DNA of 64,000 nt from Mycobacterium sp. URHB0044 (GTDB taxonomy: Bacteria > Actinomycetota > Actinomycetes > Mycobacteriales > Mycobacteriaceae), in NCBI RefSeq assembly GCF_000620625.1, contig NZ_JIAW01000004.1, positions 1 to 64,000 on the forward strand, given 5' to 3'. Shown piece after piece: positions 35,055 to 44,100 of this stretch. Numbering within the stretch: the first letter of the stretch is position 1; each line of letters opens with the position of its first letter. The notes below the pieces were generated by a model. The model saw only the letters and a list, made by a program, of their open reading frames with translations. It did no database searches and was not told the origin of the DNA. The translations under genes were made by a program, and so were the position numbers.

Positions 35055-36887
35055 CTACCTCCCTCCAGACACAGTTGCTGCGGCGCGACGTTCCCGGGCG
35101 ATCTGTTGCACCGCTCCGAGACCGTTGAACGCCGGCTTGGTCAGCGTGGTCGTCTTGGACGCCAGGTACACCAGCGGCCAGGTGACCAGGAACACCACCA
35201 CGACGTCGAGGATGGTGGTCAGGCCGAGCGTGAACGCGAAGCCCTTCACCTGTCCGACGGCCAGGAAGTACAGCACCGCGGCGGCCAGGAAGCTCACGGC
35301 GTTGCCCGACAGGATGGTCTTGCGGGCCCTGGCCCAACCGCGAGGCACGGCCGACCGGAACGAACGTCCCTCACGAATCTCGTCCTTGATGCGTTCGAAG
35401 AACACCACGAACGAGTCGGCGGTGGTGCCGATGCCGATGATCAAACCGGCGATGCCGGCAAGGTCGAGCGTGTACCCGATGTACCGACCCAGCAATACCA
35501 GGATCGCGAAAACCATTGCGCCGGAGGCGACCAGCGAGAGCGCGGTCAACAGTCCGAGCACCCGGTAGTAGAGCAGGGAGTAGACCAGGACCAGCGCCAG
35601 ACCGATGGCGCCCGCGATGAGGCCGGCTCGAAGCGACGTCAATCCCAGTGTCGCCGAGACCGTTTCGGCTTCGGACGACTCGAATGACAGTGGCAGCGAA
35701 CCGTACTTCAGCACGTTGGCCAGTTCGCGTGCCGAGTCGGCGGTGAACTGACCGGTGACCTGCGTACGTCCACCGGGGATGGCCTCGTTGATCACCGGCG
35801 CACTGACCACCTGCGAGTCGAGGACGAACGCAGTCTGCGTGCCGACGTTGGCCGCGGTGAAGTCGGCCCAGACGTTAGCCGCGTCGCTCTTGAACTCCAC
35901 ATCCACGACGTACTCGCCGCGCTGCTGATCGAGCCCGGACGTCGCGTTCTGGATGCCCTCGCCGCTGATGATCGACTTGTCCAGCAGGTACACCTGAGTG
36001 TGGTCCTGCGAGCAGGTCACCAGCGGCAGGTTGGGATCGTCGTTGCCGGCCAGCACGTCCTCGTCACCGCAGCGGGTGGCTTGGAACTGCAACGCCAGCA
36101 CCTGGATCTGCTGGTCGGTGCTCTGGCGGAGCGCCTTCTCGTCGGCGATCCGCTGGGCCAGGTCGGCCTTCGGGTTGGGCTTCCCCGGCGCAGGACTCGG
36201 CGGGGCAGGGCTCGGCGCGGGACCTGGTGCCGGGGTAGGCGCAGGCGTGGGCGACGGCGGCGCCTCCGGATAGGGCCGCGGCTGGGGCGCGGGAGCCGGC
36301 GGTGCTGGCTCCGCAGGCGGCGCCTCCCCCGCCGGCACTCCGGGCGGCGCGATCGGTGCGCCCGGCTCGGCAGGCGCGATGAGTGGCGGCATGCCCGGTG
36401 CGCCGGGCAGTCCAGGCGCGCCGGGCAGTCCGGGTGCGCCAGGGGCGCCCGGTGCGCCGGGGACCGATCCCGGCGGGGCCTGGCCTGGTGCTGGCGCCTT
36501 GCCTTGGGCCGGCATCACGTGGATCACGGGTCGGATGTAGAGGCGCGCGGTCTGGCCGAGGTTGCGGGCCTCGTTGCCATCATTTCCCGGCACCGTGATG
36601 ACGAGGTTGTCGCCGTCGACCACGACCTCGGACCCGGAGACGCCCAGCCCGTTGACGCGGGCACTGATGATGTCCTGTGCCTGCGCCAGTGCTTCGCGGG
36701 TGGGGGCCGAGCCGTCCGGGGTACGTGCGGTCAACGTGACGCGCGTCCCGCCCTGCAGATCGATGCCGAGTTTCGGCTTGGCTTGCTTGTCCCCGGTGAG
36801 GAACACCAGGAGGTAAGCACCGATCAGTAGAACCAGAAAGAGCGTCAGGTAGCGGTACGGGTGCACCGGCGCAGAAGACGATGCCAC
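35055..36887 (-). CDS. secD: Protein translocase subunit SecD
   Basis: 610 residues. N-terminal membrane segment, [14 protein letters not shown] (about 38-51), P1 periplasmic domain, then five membrane segments with [13 protein letters not shown] in the core. Between about residues 135 and 235 there is a Pro/Gly/Ala-rich low-complexity insertion inside the extracytoplasmic domain, typical of mycobacterial SecD but long here, with tandem GAPG-like units. Partner of SecF and YajC. The gene order yajC-secD-secF is standard. Confidence 0.96.
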   Translation of the reverse strand: MASSSAPVHPYRYLTLFLVLLIGAYLLVFLTGDKQAKPKLGIDLQGGTRVTLTARTPDGSAPTREALAQAQDIISARVNGLGVSGSEVVVDGDNLVITVPGNDGNEARNLGQTARLYIRPVIHVMPAQGKAPAPGQAPPGSVPGAPGAPGAPGLPGAPGLPGAPGMPPLIAPAEPGAPIAPPGVPAGEAPPAEPAPPAPAPQPRPYPEAPPSPTPAPTPAPGPAPSPAPPSPAPGKPNPKADLAQRIADEKALRQSTDQQIQVLALQFQATRCGDEDVLAGNDDPNLPLVTCSQDHTQVYLLDKSIISGEGIQNATSGLDQQRGEYVVDVEFKSDAANVWADFTAANVGTQTAFVLDSQVVSAPVINEAIPGGRTQVTGQFTADSARELANVLKYGSLPLSFESSEAETVSATLGLTSLRAGLIAGAIGLALVLVYSLLYYRVLGLLTALSLVASGAMVFAILVLLGRYIGYTLDLAGIAGLIIGIGTTADSFVVFFERIKDEIREGRSFRSAVPRGWARARKTILSGNAVSFLAAAVLYFLAVGQVKGFAFTLGLTTILDVVVVFLVTWPLVYLASKTTTLTKPAFNGLGAVQQIARERRAAATVSGGR

Positions 36888-36970
36888 GTTGCTTGGATCT
36901 CCTCAGGTCTGTAAGTCAGCACCGCAAAGGGTACGGGGTCGGGCTGAGACCCGAATTGGTGGTGGAGCGG

Positions 36971-37339
36971 TCAGTCTTTCTTGACCTGGTTGGGATCGGC
37001 GGGCGCATCGGTGACCACCGGGTTCTCTTCGACGTCGTTCTCGTCGATGTCGGTGTCGTCCTCGTCGATGTCGTCGTCCTCGTCGGTCTCGATGCGGTCG
37101 CGGACGGCCAACTTCATCCACGTGGTGACGACGCCCGGCGCGATCTCGAGGTCGACGGTGTCGTCGCCGATGCCGGTGATGGTGCCCTGCAGACCCGACG
37201 TGGTGTGGATGCGGTCACCGATGATCAAGGACTCGTGCAGGTTGATGGTGGCCTGCATGGCCTTCTTCTGGCGGCGGGACGCGAAGAACATGAACGCGCC
37301 GAGGATGATCAGTAGGGGCAGGAAGACGACGAGGTCCAT
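36971..37339 (-). CDS. yajC: Sec translocon accessory protein YajC
   Basis: 122 residues. One N-terminal membrane segment (LVVFLPLLIILGAFMFFAS) is followed by the YajC soluble domain with RRQKKAMQATINLHESL and GDRIHTTSGLQGTITGI. The C-terminal 45 residues are highly acidic (repeats of Asp/Glu), a feature of actinobacterial YajC. It stands first in the yajC-secD-secF order. Confidence 0.94.
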   Translation of the reverse strand: MDLVVFLPLLIILGAFMFFASRRQKKAMQATINLHESLIIGDRIHTTSGLQGTITGIGDDTVDLEIAPGVVTTWMKLAVRDRIETDEDDDIDEDDTDIDENDVEENPVVTDAPADPNQVKKD

Positions 37340-37485
37340 CGCGGCAACAGTCTTTCATGTCGGTCATGCGGTTGACGGTCCCCGGACGGACGGATCACCG
37401 GGCGGCCACTTGGTCATCCAGTGTGCCATCACGGCCGCGGCCGGCCGAGCGCCCCGTCACCCGTCCTGGCTGTTAGCGTCACGAA

Positions 37486-37896
37486 ATGCTCGGCCACATG
37501 GGCGTGAACGTGCCTGATCTGCCCGCCGCAAAGCGTTATTACGGCGAACTGATGCCGCTGCTGGGATTTCAGTTGTTCCTGTCGAACGACGACGAGTTCG
37601 CCTACCGTCCCGCCGGCGGAAAACCCGGTACCTACCTGTTCTTCTATCCGTCGGCCGAGGAGTCCGAGTACTCCCCGCACCGAACCGGACTGCAGCACCT
37701 GGCGTTCATCGTGCGCACGCGCGCAGTCGTCGACGACGTTCATCGGGTGGTTTCCGAACTCGCTCTCACTACCGGCGGCGAAGTGCTGCACGAGCCGCAG
37801 CACTTCGCGCAGTATCCGCCGCCCTACTACGCCACGTTCTGGCTGGACCCGTGGGGCTTCAAACTCGAGGCGGTCTGTCACTACGACAGGCCCTGA
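37486..37896 (+). CDS. VOC-family (glyoxalase/dioxygenase superfamily) protein
   Basis: 136 residues, divergent from yajC. One VOC module: LGHMGVNVPDLPAAKRYYGE at the start, HRTGLQHLAFIV in the middle and DPWGFKLEAVCHY at the end. His4, His65-region and Glu near the C-terminus could form the metal site. Substrate unknown. No strong ribosome site is present before ATG 37486; ATG 37498 is an alternative. Confidence 0.85.
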   Translation: MLGHMGVNVPDLPAAKRYYGELMPLLGFQLFLSNDDEFAYRPAGGKPGTYLFFYPSAEESEYSPHRTGLQHLAFIVRTRAVVDDVHRVVSELALTTGGEVLHEPQHFAQYPPPYYATFWLDPWGFKLEAVCHYDRP

Positions 37897-38069
37897 ACGA
37901 CCGAATACGCACCATTTGTGCTTGACGCGTACGCATTCCATGCTGGAACGCGCTCCGTGCCGACGTTTTCGGTCGCGCGTCGACATTCGCCGACTAGGCT
38001 CTGACACGACGCCGTGACGCCGCCCTGGCGCCAATCGACCACATCGCCGCCACCCTGCAGGAGTCTTCC

Positions 38070-39410
38070 GTGAGCACCCTCGAACAGACCCGCCATTTGG
38101 CCACACCCATTCCGGGACCCAAGTCCGCGGCCCTCATCGAACGCAAGGTCGCGGCCGTGTCGGCCGGCATTGGCACCACGATGGCCGTGTACGCCGCGAG
38201 GGCGGGGGGCGGCATCGTCGAGGACGTTGACGGCAACCGGCTGATCGACCTGGGCTCGGGCATCGCGGTGACCACCGTCGGCAACGCGTCGCCGCGGGTC
38301 GTCGAGGCCGTCGCCGCACAGGCTGCCGACTTCACCCACACCTGCTTCATGGTGACGCCGTACGAGGAGTACGTCGCCGTCTGCGAGCAGCTCAACCGGC
38401 TCACGCCGATCAACGGTGAGACCCGTTCGGCTCTGTTCAATTCCGGGTCCGAAGCGGTCGAGAACGCGATCAAGATTGCGCGCACCTACACGCGCAAGCA
38501 GGCGGTGGTGTCGTTCGACCACGCCTATCACGGCCGCACGAACCTGACGATGGCGCTGACCGCGAAGTCGATGCCCTACAAGCACGGCTTCGGCCCCTTC
38601 GCGCCGGAGATCTACCGGGCTCCCCTGTCGTACCCGTTCCGCGACGCCGAGTTCGGCAAGGAACTGGCCACCGACGGTGAGGCGGCCGCGCTGCGGGCGA
38701 TCAACGTGATCGACAAACAGGTCGGCGCCGCGAATCTCGCCGCCGTCATCATCGAGCCGATCCAAGGCGAGGGCGGCTTCATCGTTCCCGCGGAGGGATT
38801 CCTGCCTGCGCTGCTGGCCTGGTGCCGAGACAACGACGTCGTGTTCATCGCCGACGAGGTGCAGACCGGATTCGCCCGCACCGGCGCCATGTTCGCCTGC
38901 GAGCACGAGGGCATCGACCCCGACCTGATCGTCACGGCCAAGGGCATCGCCGGCGGAATGCCCCTCTCGGCGGTCACCGGCCGCGCCGAGATCATGGACG
39001 CACCACACGCCAGTGGGCTCGGCGGTACCTACGGCGGCAATCCGGTGGCGTGCGCCGCCGCCCTGGCCACCATCGAGACCATCGAAGCCGACGGCCTCGT
39101 CGCGCGCGCCAAGGAGATCGAGACTCTGATGAAGGGGCGCCTGCACCGCATGCAGGCCGACGACGACCGGATCGGCGACGTCCGCGGTCGTGGCGCGATG
39201 ATCGCCGTCGAACTCGTGAAGCCCGGCACCACCGAACCCGACGGCGACCTCACCAAGGCGTTGTGCGCTGGCGCCCATGCGGCAGGCGTCATCGTGTTGT
39301 CCTGCGGGACGTACGGCAACGTGCTGCGTTTCCTCCCACCCCTGGCCATCAGCGACGAGCTCCTCGAAGAAGGGCTCGACGTGCTCGCCCAAGTCCTCGC
39401 GGACCTCTAA
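38070..39410 (+). CDS. gabT: 4-aminobutyrate aminotransferase
   Basis: 446 residues from GTG 38070 with GGAG seven bases upstream. Class III PLP-dependent aminotransferase: NSGSEAVENAIKIAR, FDHAYHGRTNLTM, IADEVQTGFARTG and the PLP lysine Lys291 in TAKGIAGGMPLS. It transfers the amino group of GABA to 2-oxoglutarate, giving succinate semialdehyde. In M. tuberculosis gabT (Rv2589) has the same position. Here it is followed after 19 bases by an aminobutyraldehyde dehydrogenase, giving a two-step route from 4-aminobutyraldehyde to succinate semialdehyde. Confidence 0.95.
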   Translation: MSTLEQTRHLATPIPGPKSAALIERKVAAVSAGIGTTMAVYAARAGGGIVEDVDGNRLIDLGSGIAVTTVGNASPRVVEAVAAQAADFTHTCFMVTPYEEYVAVCEQLNRLTPINGETRSALFNSGSEAVENAIKIARTYTRKQAVVSFDHAYHGRTNLTMALTAKSMPYKHGFGPFAPEIYRAPLSYPFRDAEFGKELATDGEAAALRAINVIDKQVGAANLAAVIIEPIQGEGGFIVPAEGFLPALLAWCRDNDVVFIADEVQTGFARTGAMFACEHEGIDPDLIVTAKGIAGGMPLSAVTGRAEIMDAPHASGLGGTYGGNPVACAAALATIETIEADGLVARAKEIETLMKGRLHRMQADDDRIGDVRGRGAMIAVELVKPGTTEPDGDLTKALCAGAHAAGVIVLSCGTYGNVLRFLPPLAISDELLEEGLDVLAQVLADL

Positions 39411-39429
39411 CCGATAGGAGTCGATCTTC

Positions 39430-40863
39430 GTGACCACCGTGCAGAACTTCATCGGCGGAGAGCTGGTCGACTCGGTCAGCGGTGCAACGATGCCGCTGGT
39501 CGATCCAGCCACGGGCGAGCAGTACGGCACCGCGCCGATTTCCAACGACGAGGACGTCGACAACGCCTACGCCGCTGCCGCAAGGGCTTTCAAGGACTGG
39601 AAGCGCACCACGCCGTCGCAGCGGCAGAAGGCGCTACTGGCCTTCGCCGACGAGGTCGAGAAGGCGGCCGAGGACCTCGTCGCCGCCGAGGGCCGCAACA
39701 CCGGCAAGCCCAACCACGTCACCGCGGCAGAAGAGATTCCGCCGATGCTTGACCAGATCCGCTTCTTCGCCGGTGCCGCAAGGGTTTTGGAGGGCAAGTC
39801 GGCCGGCGAGTACATGGAGGGTCACACGTCGTGGATCCGGCGCGAGCCAGTCGGCGTGATCGGCCAGGTGGCGCCGTGGAATTACCCGATGATGATGGCC
39901 ATCTGGAAGTTCTGCCCCGCCGTCGCCGCGGGCAACACGGTGGTGATCAAGCCCAGCGACACCACCCCCGTCACCACGGTGATGCTGGCCGAACTGGCCG
40001 CCAAACACCTGCCTCCGGGTGTGCTCAACGTCGTCACCGGCGACCGGGTAACCGGTGCCGCCGTCGTCGCCCATCCGACACCGGAGATGGTGTCCATCAC
40101 GGGGTCGGTCGCCGCGGGCCGTGCTGTCGCGGTCAGTGCGGGCGGCAACCTCAAGCGCACCCATCTGGAACTGGGCGGCAAGGCGCCGGTGATCGTGTTC
40201 GACGACGCCGACATCGGCGCTGCCGCTGAGGGAATCGCCATGGCGGGCTACTTCAACGCCGGGCAGGATTGCACTGCCGCCACCCGGGTCCTCGCGCCCG
40301 CCTCCATCGCAGGCGACCTGACTGACGCGCTGGCCGAGCAGGCCAAGGCGGCGACCACGACGTTCGGACGGGGTTCCGACGACGAGGACGCGTGGGTCCC
40401 CCCGGTGAACAACGTCAATCAGATGGAACGCGTCCTGAGCTTCTTCTCCGACGTGCCGACTCACGCCAAGGTAGCCGTCGGCGGAAACCGCCAGGGCGAC
40501 AAGGGTTTCTACGTAGAGCCGACGGTCGTCGGCGGCCTGCTACAGGATGACCGGATGATCCAGAACGAGATCTTCGGACCCGTCATCACCGTGCAGTCGT
40601 TCACCGACGAGGACGAAGCACTCGCCTGGGCCAACGGCGTCGAATACGGCCTGGCGTCATCGGTGTGGACCAAGGACGTGTCGCGGGCGATCCGGATGTC
40701 CAATGCGCTGGACTTCGGCTGCGTGTGGATCAACACCCACATCCCGTTGGTCGCCGAGATGCCGCACGGTGGCTACAAGTCCTCCGGCCACGGCAAGGAT
40801 CTGTCGATGTATGGGCTCGAGGACTACACGCGCATCAAGCACGTGATGGTCTACACCGGCTGA
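39430..40863 (+). CDS. Gamma-aminobutyraldehyde dehydrogenase-like aldehyde dehydrogenase
   Basis: 477 residues, GTG start with GGAG upstream. NAD(P)-dependent aldehyde dehydrogenase fold: APWNYPMMMAIWKFCPAVAA, general base Glu247 in LELGGKAP, nucleophile Cys281 in NAGQDCTAATR. The overall sequence resembles PatD/Prr enzymes that oxidise 4-aminobutyraldehyde to GABA in putrescine breakdown. Operon with gabT supports this. No putrescine aminotransferase or oxidase gene is nearby. A betaine-aldehyde type specificity is possible. Confidence 0.9.
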   Translation: MTTVQNFIGGELVDSVSGATMPLVDPATGEQYGTAPISNDEDVDNAYAAAARAFKDWKRTTPSQRQKALLAFADEVEKAAEDLVAAEGRNTGKPNHVTAAEEIPPMLDQIRFFAGAARVLEGKSAGEYMEGHTSWIRREPVGVIGQVAPWNYPMMMAIWKFCPAVAAGNTVVIKPSDTTPVTTVMLAELAAKHLPPGVLNVVTGDRVTGAAVVAHPTPEMVSITGSVAAGRAVAVSAGGNLKRTHLELGGKAPVIVFDDADIGAAAEGIAMAGYFNAGQDCTAATRVLAPASIAGDLTDALAEQAKAATTTFGRGSDDEDAWVPPVNNVNQMERVLSFFSDVPTHAKVAVGGNRQGDKGFYVEPTVVGGLLQDDRMIQNEIFGPVITVQSFTDEDEALAWANGVEYGLASSVWTKDVSRAIRMSNALDFGCVWINTHIPLVAEMPHGGYKSSGHGKDLSMYGLEDYTRIKHVMVYTG

Positions 40864-40864
40864 C

Positions 40865-41302
40865 TCAAGACAGAAGGGCGTCGGGGGTATCCCAACGGAC
40901 ACCCTCGAAGCGGCTGAAATCGCTGTCGTAGCTGACGATTCCGGCGCGATGCTCCACCGCGAGGGCAGCCAGGTGCGCGTCGTTGACGAGGTTTCCTCCG
41001 GTGCCGACCCGCGCAAGCAAGCCCGCGAGGACATCGGCGTGGCGCGGGGTGGGACCGACCACGACTGCGCCTGGGGCGGTGCACCAGTCCGCGACCTGCT
41101 GCATCGCGTCGCCAATGGTCAACGGCGTCGGGAACAATCCCTGCTTGGTGGTAAGTCTGACGAAGGCGAGCAGCGGTACCCAAGACAGACCGACCGTATC
41201 GGCACCGGACAAGGCGCCGTCGAGCCACCGTTTGCTAGCCGCGTGGTGCTCGCTGACCGAGTTGACCGCATACAACAAAACGTTTGCGTCGACGATTCTC
41301 AT
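40865..41302 (-). CDS. vapC: PIN-domain toxin of a VapBC-type module
   Basis: 145 residues. PIN-domain acidic residues are visible: Asp5 in MRIVDANVLLYA, NDAHLAALA in the middle-to-C-terminal part, and YDSDF near the end. VapC toxins are Mg-dependent ribonucleases cleaving tRNA or rRNA. The start overlaps the antitoxin stop by four bases (ATGA). The gene converges on the dehydrogenase with one base between stops. M. tuberculosis also has vapBC genes in this neighbourhood. Confidence 0.9.
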   Translation of the reverse strand: MRIVDANVLLYAVNSVSEHHAASKRWLDGALSGADTVGLSWVPLLAFVRLTTKQGLFPTPLTIGDAMQQVADWCTAPGAVVVGPTPRHADVLAGLLARVGTGGNLVNDAHLAALAVEHRAGIVSYDSDFSRFEGVRWDTPDALLS

Positions 41303-41553
41303 GCGCCTCGCCGCTGACGGCGAATCAGTTCTTCGTCCTCCAACTCAGCCGCAACTTGCAGGGCCCGGTCGAGGTTGACCGTGGGGACGCCCAGGTCCGC
41401 GGTACTGGTCTCAAACCGTGCGGTCGCCGGTCGGTGCTGTGCGCCTTCGCGGATCGCATCGTTGAGGGCTTTCTTGAACGAGACTCCGCGCTCCTTCATG
41501 AGGCGATGGACCAAGGAGAGCGTGTCATCGTCGAGAGTCACGGTTGTGCGCAC
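41299..41553 (-). CDS. vapB: VapB-type antitoxin
   Basis: 84 residues from GTG 41553 (VRTTVTLDDDTLSLVHRLMK), the usual start of this family; an ATG at 41565 would add four residues but lies inside the inverted repeat. The N-terminal half is ribbon-helix-helix-like (RTTVTLDDDTLSLVHR, FKKALNDAIREG); the C-terminal half would bind the toxin. A TATGCT hexamer ends seven bases before the GTG and there is no ribosome site, so a leaderless transcript is likely. Confidence 0.85.
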   Translation of the reverse strand: MRTTVTLDDDTLSLVHRLMKERGVSFKKALNDAIREGAQHRPATARFETSTADLGVPTVNLDRALQVAAELEDEELIRRQRRGA

Positions 41554-41554
41554 A

Positions 41555-41597
41555 ATTGACAGCATAGCATCACACTTCGTGATGCTATGCTGTCAAT
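41555..41597. promoter_or_regulatory. 43-base perfect inverted repeat, vapBC operator/promoter
   Basis: Two 19-base perfect arms (41555-41573 beginning ATTGACAGCATAGC, and 41579-41597) around a 5-base spacer. Each arm holds a TTGACA-like and a TATGCT-like hexamer. It abuts the antitoxin GTG, as expected for the autoregulatory site bound by VapB or the VapBC complex. Confidence 0.8.
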
Positions 41598-41633
41598 GGT
41601 CGCGCGTCGTCAATGAACGACCAGGTCCAGCGA

Positions 41634-42293
41634 TCAGTGGTGGACTAGCCTGCGGCCGCCACCGCCACGGAACACGTCGCGCCAACCGCGGCGCCGCGGC
41701 TGCGACTCGTCTGCTGGCGGCAGCACCTCGGTCCTCGATTCACTGACCGGCACCGGCTCCCGCACCTGTGCCGGCTCCGCCGCGGCGGCGATCGGTCGTC
41801 GCGCGTACTCGACGTCACGCACGCTGCGGACGGACAAGCGTCCCAGCGCCAGGGCACCGAGGAACACGATCAACGAACCAAGTCCGTAGAAGTACGTGAG
41901 CTCGAGCCACACGCGCTTGGTGTCGCTCGCTGCAACGGGCGTGCCGACGTCGCCGAGCGCCAACGGCCCGGCGAAGGCCCGGCCGACCACGAACCAGGCC
42001 CCGGCGATGACGGTCAGCCAGCCACCGAGCATCGCGGTGGCACGGTTGCTCGACACCAGCAGGAACAACCCGCCCAAGACGGTGACCGCACCCGGCAGGA
42101 CTTCGAGCCAGCCTCGGCCCGCCGTCCAGGCCTGTCCTTGGCTGTAGGCGAAGTCGAAGTTGGAGCCGATGAACGGAATCACCGCACCCCAGATGCCCAG
42201 CAGAATCAGCAGGAAGCCACTTGCCGCACCTCGGCTGCGCGGCATGCGCAGTCGTCCGCCGCGGGTGCTGTGGCGCGTATCGATATCGTTCAT
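41634..42293 (-). CDS. Four-span membrane protein of unknown function
   Basis: 219 residues. Four hydrophobic segments (ASGFLLILLGIWGAVIPFIG, LEVLPGAVTVLGGLFLLVSS, LGGWLTVIAGAWFVVGRAF, YGLGSLIVFLGALALGRL) are followed by a 70-residue charged, Arg/Pro-rich tail ending in VFRGGGGRRLVHH. A conserved-hypothetical mycobacterial membrane protein type; no function recognised. Divergent from the diguanylate cyclase gene, with a 246-base gap in which I see no clear element. Confidence 0.75.
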   Translation of the reverse strand: MNDIDTRHSTRGGRLRMPRSRGAASGFLLILLGIWGAVIPFIGSNFDFAYSQGQAWTAGRGWLEVLPGAVTVLGGLFLLVSSNRATAMLGGWLTVIAGAWFVVGRAFAGPLALGDVGTPVAASDTKRVWLELTYFYGLGSLIVFLGALALGRLSVRSVRDVEYARRPIAAAAEPAQVREPVPVSESRTEVLPPADESQPRRRGWRDVFRGGGGRRLVHH

Positions 42294-42539
42294 TTGTCCT
42301 CCTCAGTCGCCGGAAGACATACCCCTCGGACGGACCACCTAACCGCTGCCGGCGACGTCGCTGCACGCCGTGTTGCCCGTCATCCGCTGAAAGTCGCCCA
42401 ACTCTCCAGCAAAGTGCAATTTTGTCGGTAGCATGCGTTGGTCGGGGGATGCCGCGACGGAGTTTCGATAGATCGGACCACCCGCCCACACCGTCTCCAC
42501 GGCTAGGGCCGACGACCTCGAAGAGTTGGGCATAGAGCA

Positions 42540-43844
42540 GTGGACTGGATTCGCCGGTGGTGGCGACAGCCCGACCATTACGAGTGGCTGTCGACTTATC
42601 TGGCGGCACGCAACCTGCAGCGCTTCACTCGCTTCATGATGGCGGGCATCGTGCTCGTGCTCGCGCTGGTTCCGTTGCTGATTCTGCTGAGCGACGTCGG
42701 GCCCGACGACCTGCTGTTTCGCGTCATCGGCGTGGCGGTGATCGCATGTTGCGCGGTGATGGCCACGCTGTGGCTGACCCGGTGGCCGACGCGTACCCAA
42801 TCCCTGGTGTTCGCGACCGCTGCCAGTGCGTGCATCGCGGCGTCGTGCCTGGCTCAATCCAGAGCCGATTCGGGCCTTCAGATCGCCACCGTGTTCGCGG
42901 CGCTCGCCGGATACGTGGCGTTCTTCCACACCAGCCGTTATCTCGCCCTGACGCTGTTGGTGGCGATGGGTACCACCACCGTCCTCGCAATCCAGATCAG
43001 CGAATACGTCGGACCTGCGCTCGCCGTGAGCAAACTTCTGGTGATCTTCGTGAGCATCCTCGCCGTGCCGTTCTCGGCCCAAGTGCTGGTCCACGTGCTC
43101 GGCACCGACGCCCTCAAGTCGGACACCGATCCGTTGACCGACCTGCCCAACCGGCGCGCCTTCGACCGGTCGGCGCGTGCCCTGGCCGCCGAGTCGATGG
43201 GCAGCCGGTCGGCCGTTCTTGCGATCGTGATGGTCGACCTGGATGCGTTCAAACGCGTCAACGACACCGCTGGGCACGCCGCAGGCGACCAGACGCTGAT
43301 CGCGATCGCCAACATCCTGCGGCGCACCCGGCGGAGCGATTCGATCACCGCGCGCATCGGCGGTGAGGAGTTCGTGGTGGCCGTGGTGGGAGCCGAGCAC
43401 GCCGCCATCGGCATGGCCGAACGGCTTCGTCACCAGATCGCGAAGACGCCGTGGAACGTCACGGCCAGTGTCGGAGTGGCGACCGCATCATTGGCACGCG
43501 CTCCGGAGAACGGCGTTCGTGCCTTCGTTCAGGATCTGGTGGAGTCGGCCGACCGTGCCATGTACAAGGCCAAGCGCGCGGGCGGTGACCAGGTGTACGT
43601 CGCCGGCCGCACCGAGGAGATCTACGTCGCCAAGCCGACGGCGAGTAGGACGACGGCCACCAATGGGAACGCCCCCTGGATCACTGCCGAACGCGCCTTG
43701 TCCCGCGACGACGCCACCAGGACGATCGCGGCGGCCAGCATCGAGCCGACGCCCGCGAAGACCAAGGCCGCACCCACCAGAGTGCCGCCCGAGCTCGTGA
43801 CACCGACGCCCACGCCGGTCACGATGGCGAGGAAGAGATTGTAG
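42540..43844 (+). CDS. Membrane-anchored diguanylate cyclase (GGDEF) with antisense-encoded tail
   Basis: 434 residues from GTG 42540. About six membrane segments (residues 30-190) are followed by a GGDEF domain: DPLTDLPNRRAFDRS, VDLDAFKRVNDTAGHAAGD, and the active-site GGEEF at 274-278. An RxxD (RRSD) lies six residues before the motif, one more than in the usual inhibitory site. It would make cyclic di-GMP at the membrane. The domain ends near residue 360; the last 74 residues (from about 43620) are encoded opposite the convergent DUF1304 gene and are Thr/Pro/Ala-rich, so the true stop may have been lost or the tail is incidental. Confidence 0.87.
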   Translation: MDWIRRWWRQPDHYEWLSTYLAARNLQRFTRFMMAGIVLVLALVPLLILLSDVGPDDLLFRVIGVAVIACCAVMATLWLTRWPTRTQSLVFATAASACIAASCLAQSRADSGLQIATVFAALAGYVAFFHTSRYLALTLLVAMGTTTVLAIQISEYVGPALAVSKLLVIFVSILAVPFSAQVLVHVLGTDALKSDTDPLTDLPNRRAFDRSARALAAESMGSRSAVLAIVMVDLDAFKRVNDTAGHAAGDQTLIAIANILRRTRRSDSITARIGGEEFVVAVVGAEHAAIGMAERLRHQIAKTPWNVTASVGVATASLARAPENGVRAFVQDLVESADRAMYKAKRAGGDQVYVAGRTEEIYVAKPTASRTTATNGNAPWITAERALSRDDATRTIAAASIEPTPAKTKAAPTRVPPELVTPTPTPVTMARKRL

Positions 43845-44008
43845 AAGCCCTGGTTGAGCGCCAGGAGCTTGGTGGCCTCGGCTTCTTCGAGCGTGGTGCC
43901 GAACGTGGCTCGGGTTCGCGGCGCGGTCCACAACAGCGACTCCAACACGAAGATGTAGACGTGCAGTACCGCAGCGAGCGCGGCGAAGATCAAACCCGCG
44001 GTGACCAT
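43622..44008 (-). CDS. DUF1304 small membrane protein
   Basis: 128 residues, four membrane segments. The DUF1304 pattern is recognisable: LHVYIFVLESLLW, then ALNQGFYNLFLAIV and a C-terminal QGAFPLVAVVLL. ATG 44008 has GGAGG seven bases upstream. Function unknown. Its 3' 223 bases overlap the diguanylate cyclase reading frame on the other strand. The sequence in this frame shows clear protein-family features, so this is the real gene in the overlap. Confidence 0.87.
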   Translation of the reverse strand: MVTAGLIFAALAAVLHVYIFVLESLLWTAPRTRATFGTTLEEAEATKLLALNQGFYNLFLAIVTGVGVGVTSSGGTLVGAALVFAGVGSMLAAAIVLVASSRDKARSAVIQGAFPLVAVVLLAVGLAT

Positions 44009-44031
44009 TGCGTCCTCCGTGACTACGCGGG

Positions 44032-44097
44032 ATGCCCGCTCGTGTCAGGAAAGGCTCGCACACCTCCCCCGCCGGCGTGCGCTCTTCGCCGGCCAGC
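44032..44097 (-). pseudogene. Probable ruvB fragment
   Basis: The minus strand can be read as GEERTPAGEVCEPFLTRAGI, closely matching [20 protein letters not shown] of the intact ruvB gene 400 bases away (44453-44520). At base level most of about 63 positions agree, including a 14-base run GGCTCGCACACCTC. No other ruvB sequence flanks it. It looks like a small local duplication in the gap between the DUF1304 and zinc-ribbon genes. Confidence 0.6.
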
Positions 44098-44100
44098 GCT

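Noticed and set aside
37881..39563. 560-codon open frame opposite gabT
   Set aside because: No family features and composition of an antisense frame; gabT is unmistakable on the plus strand.
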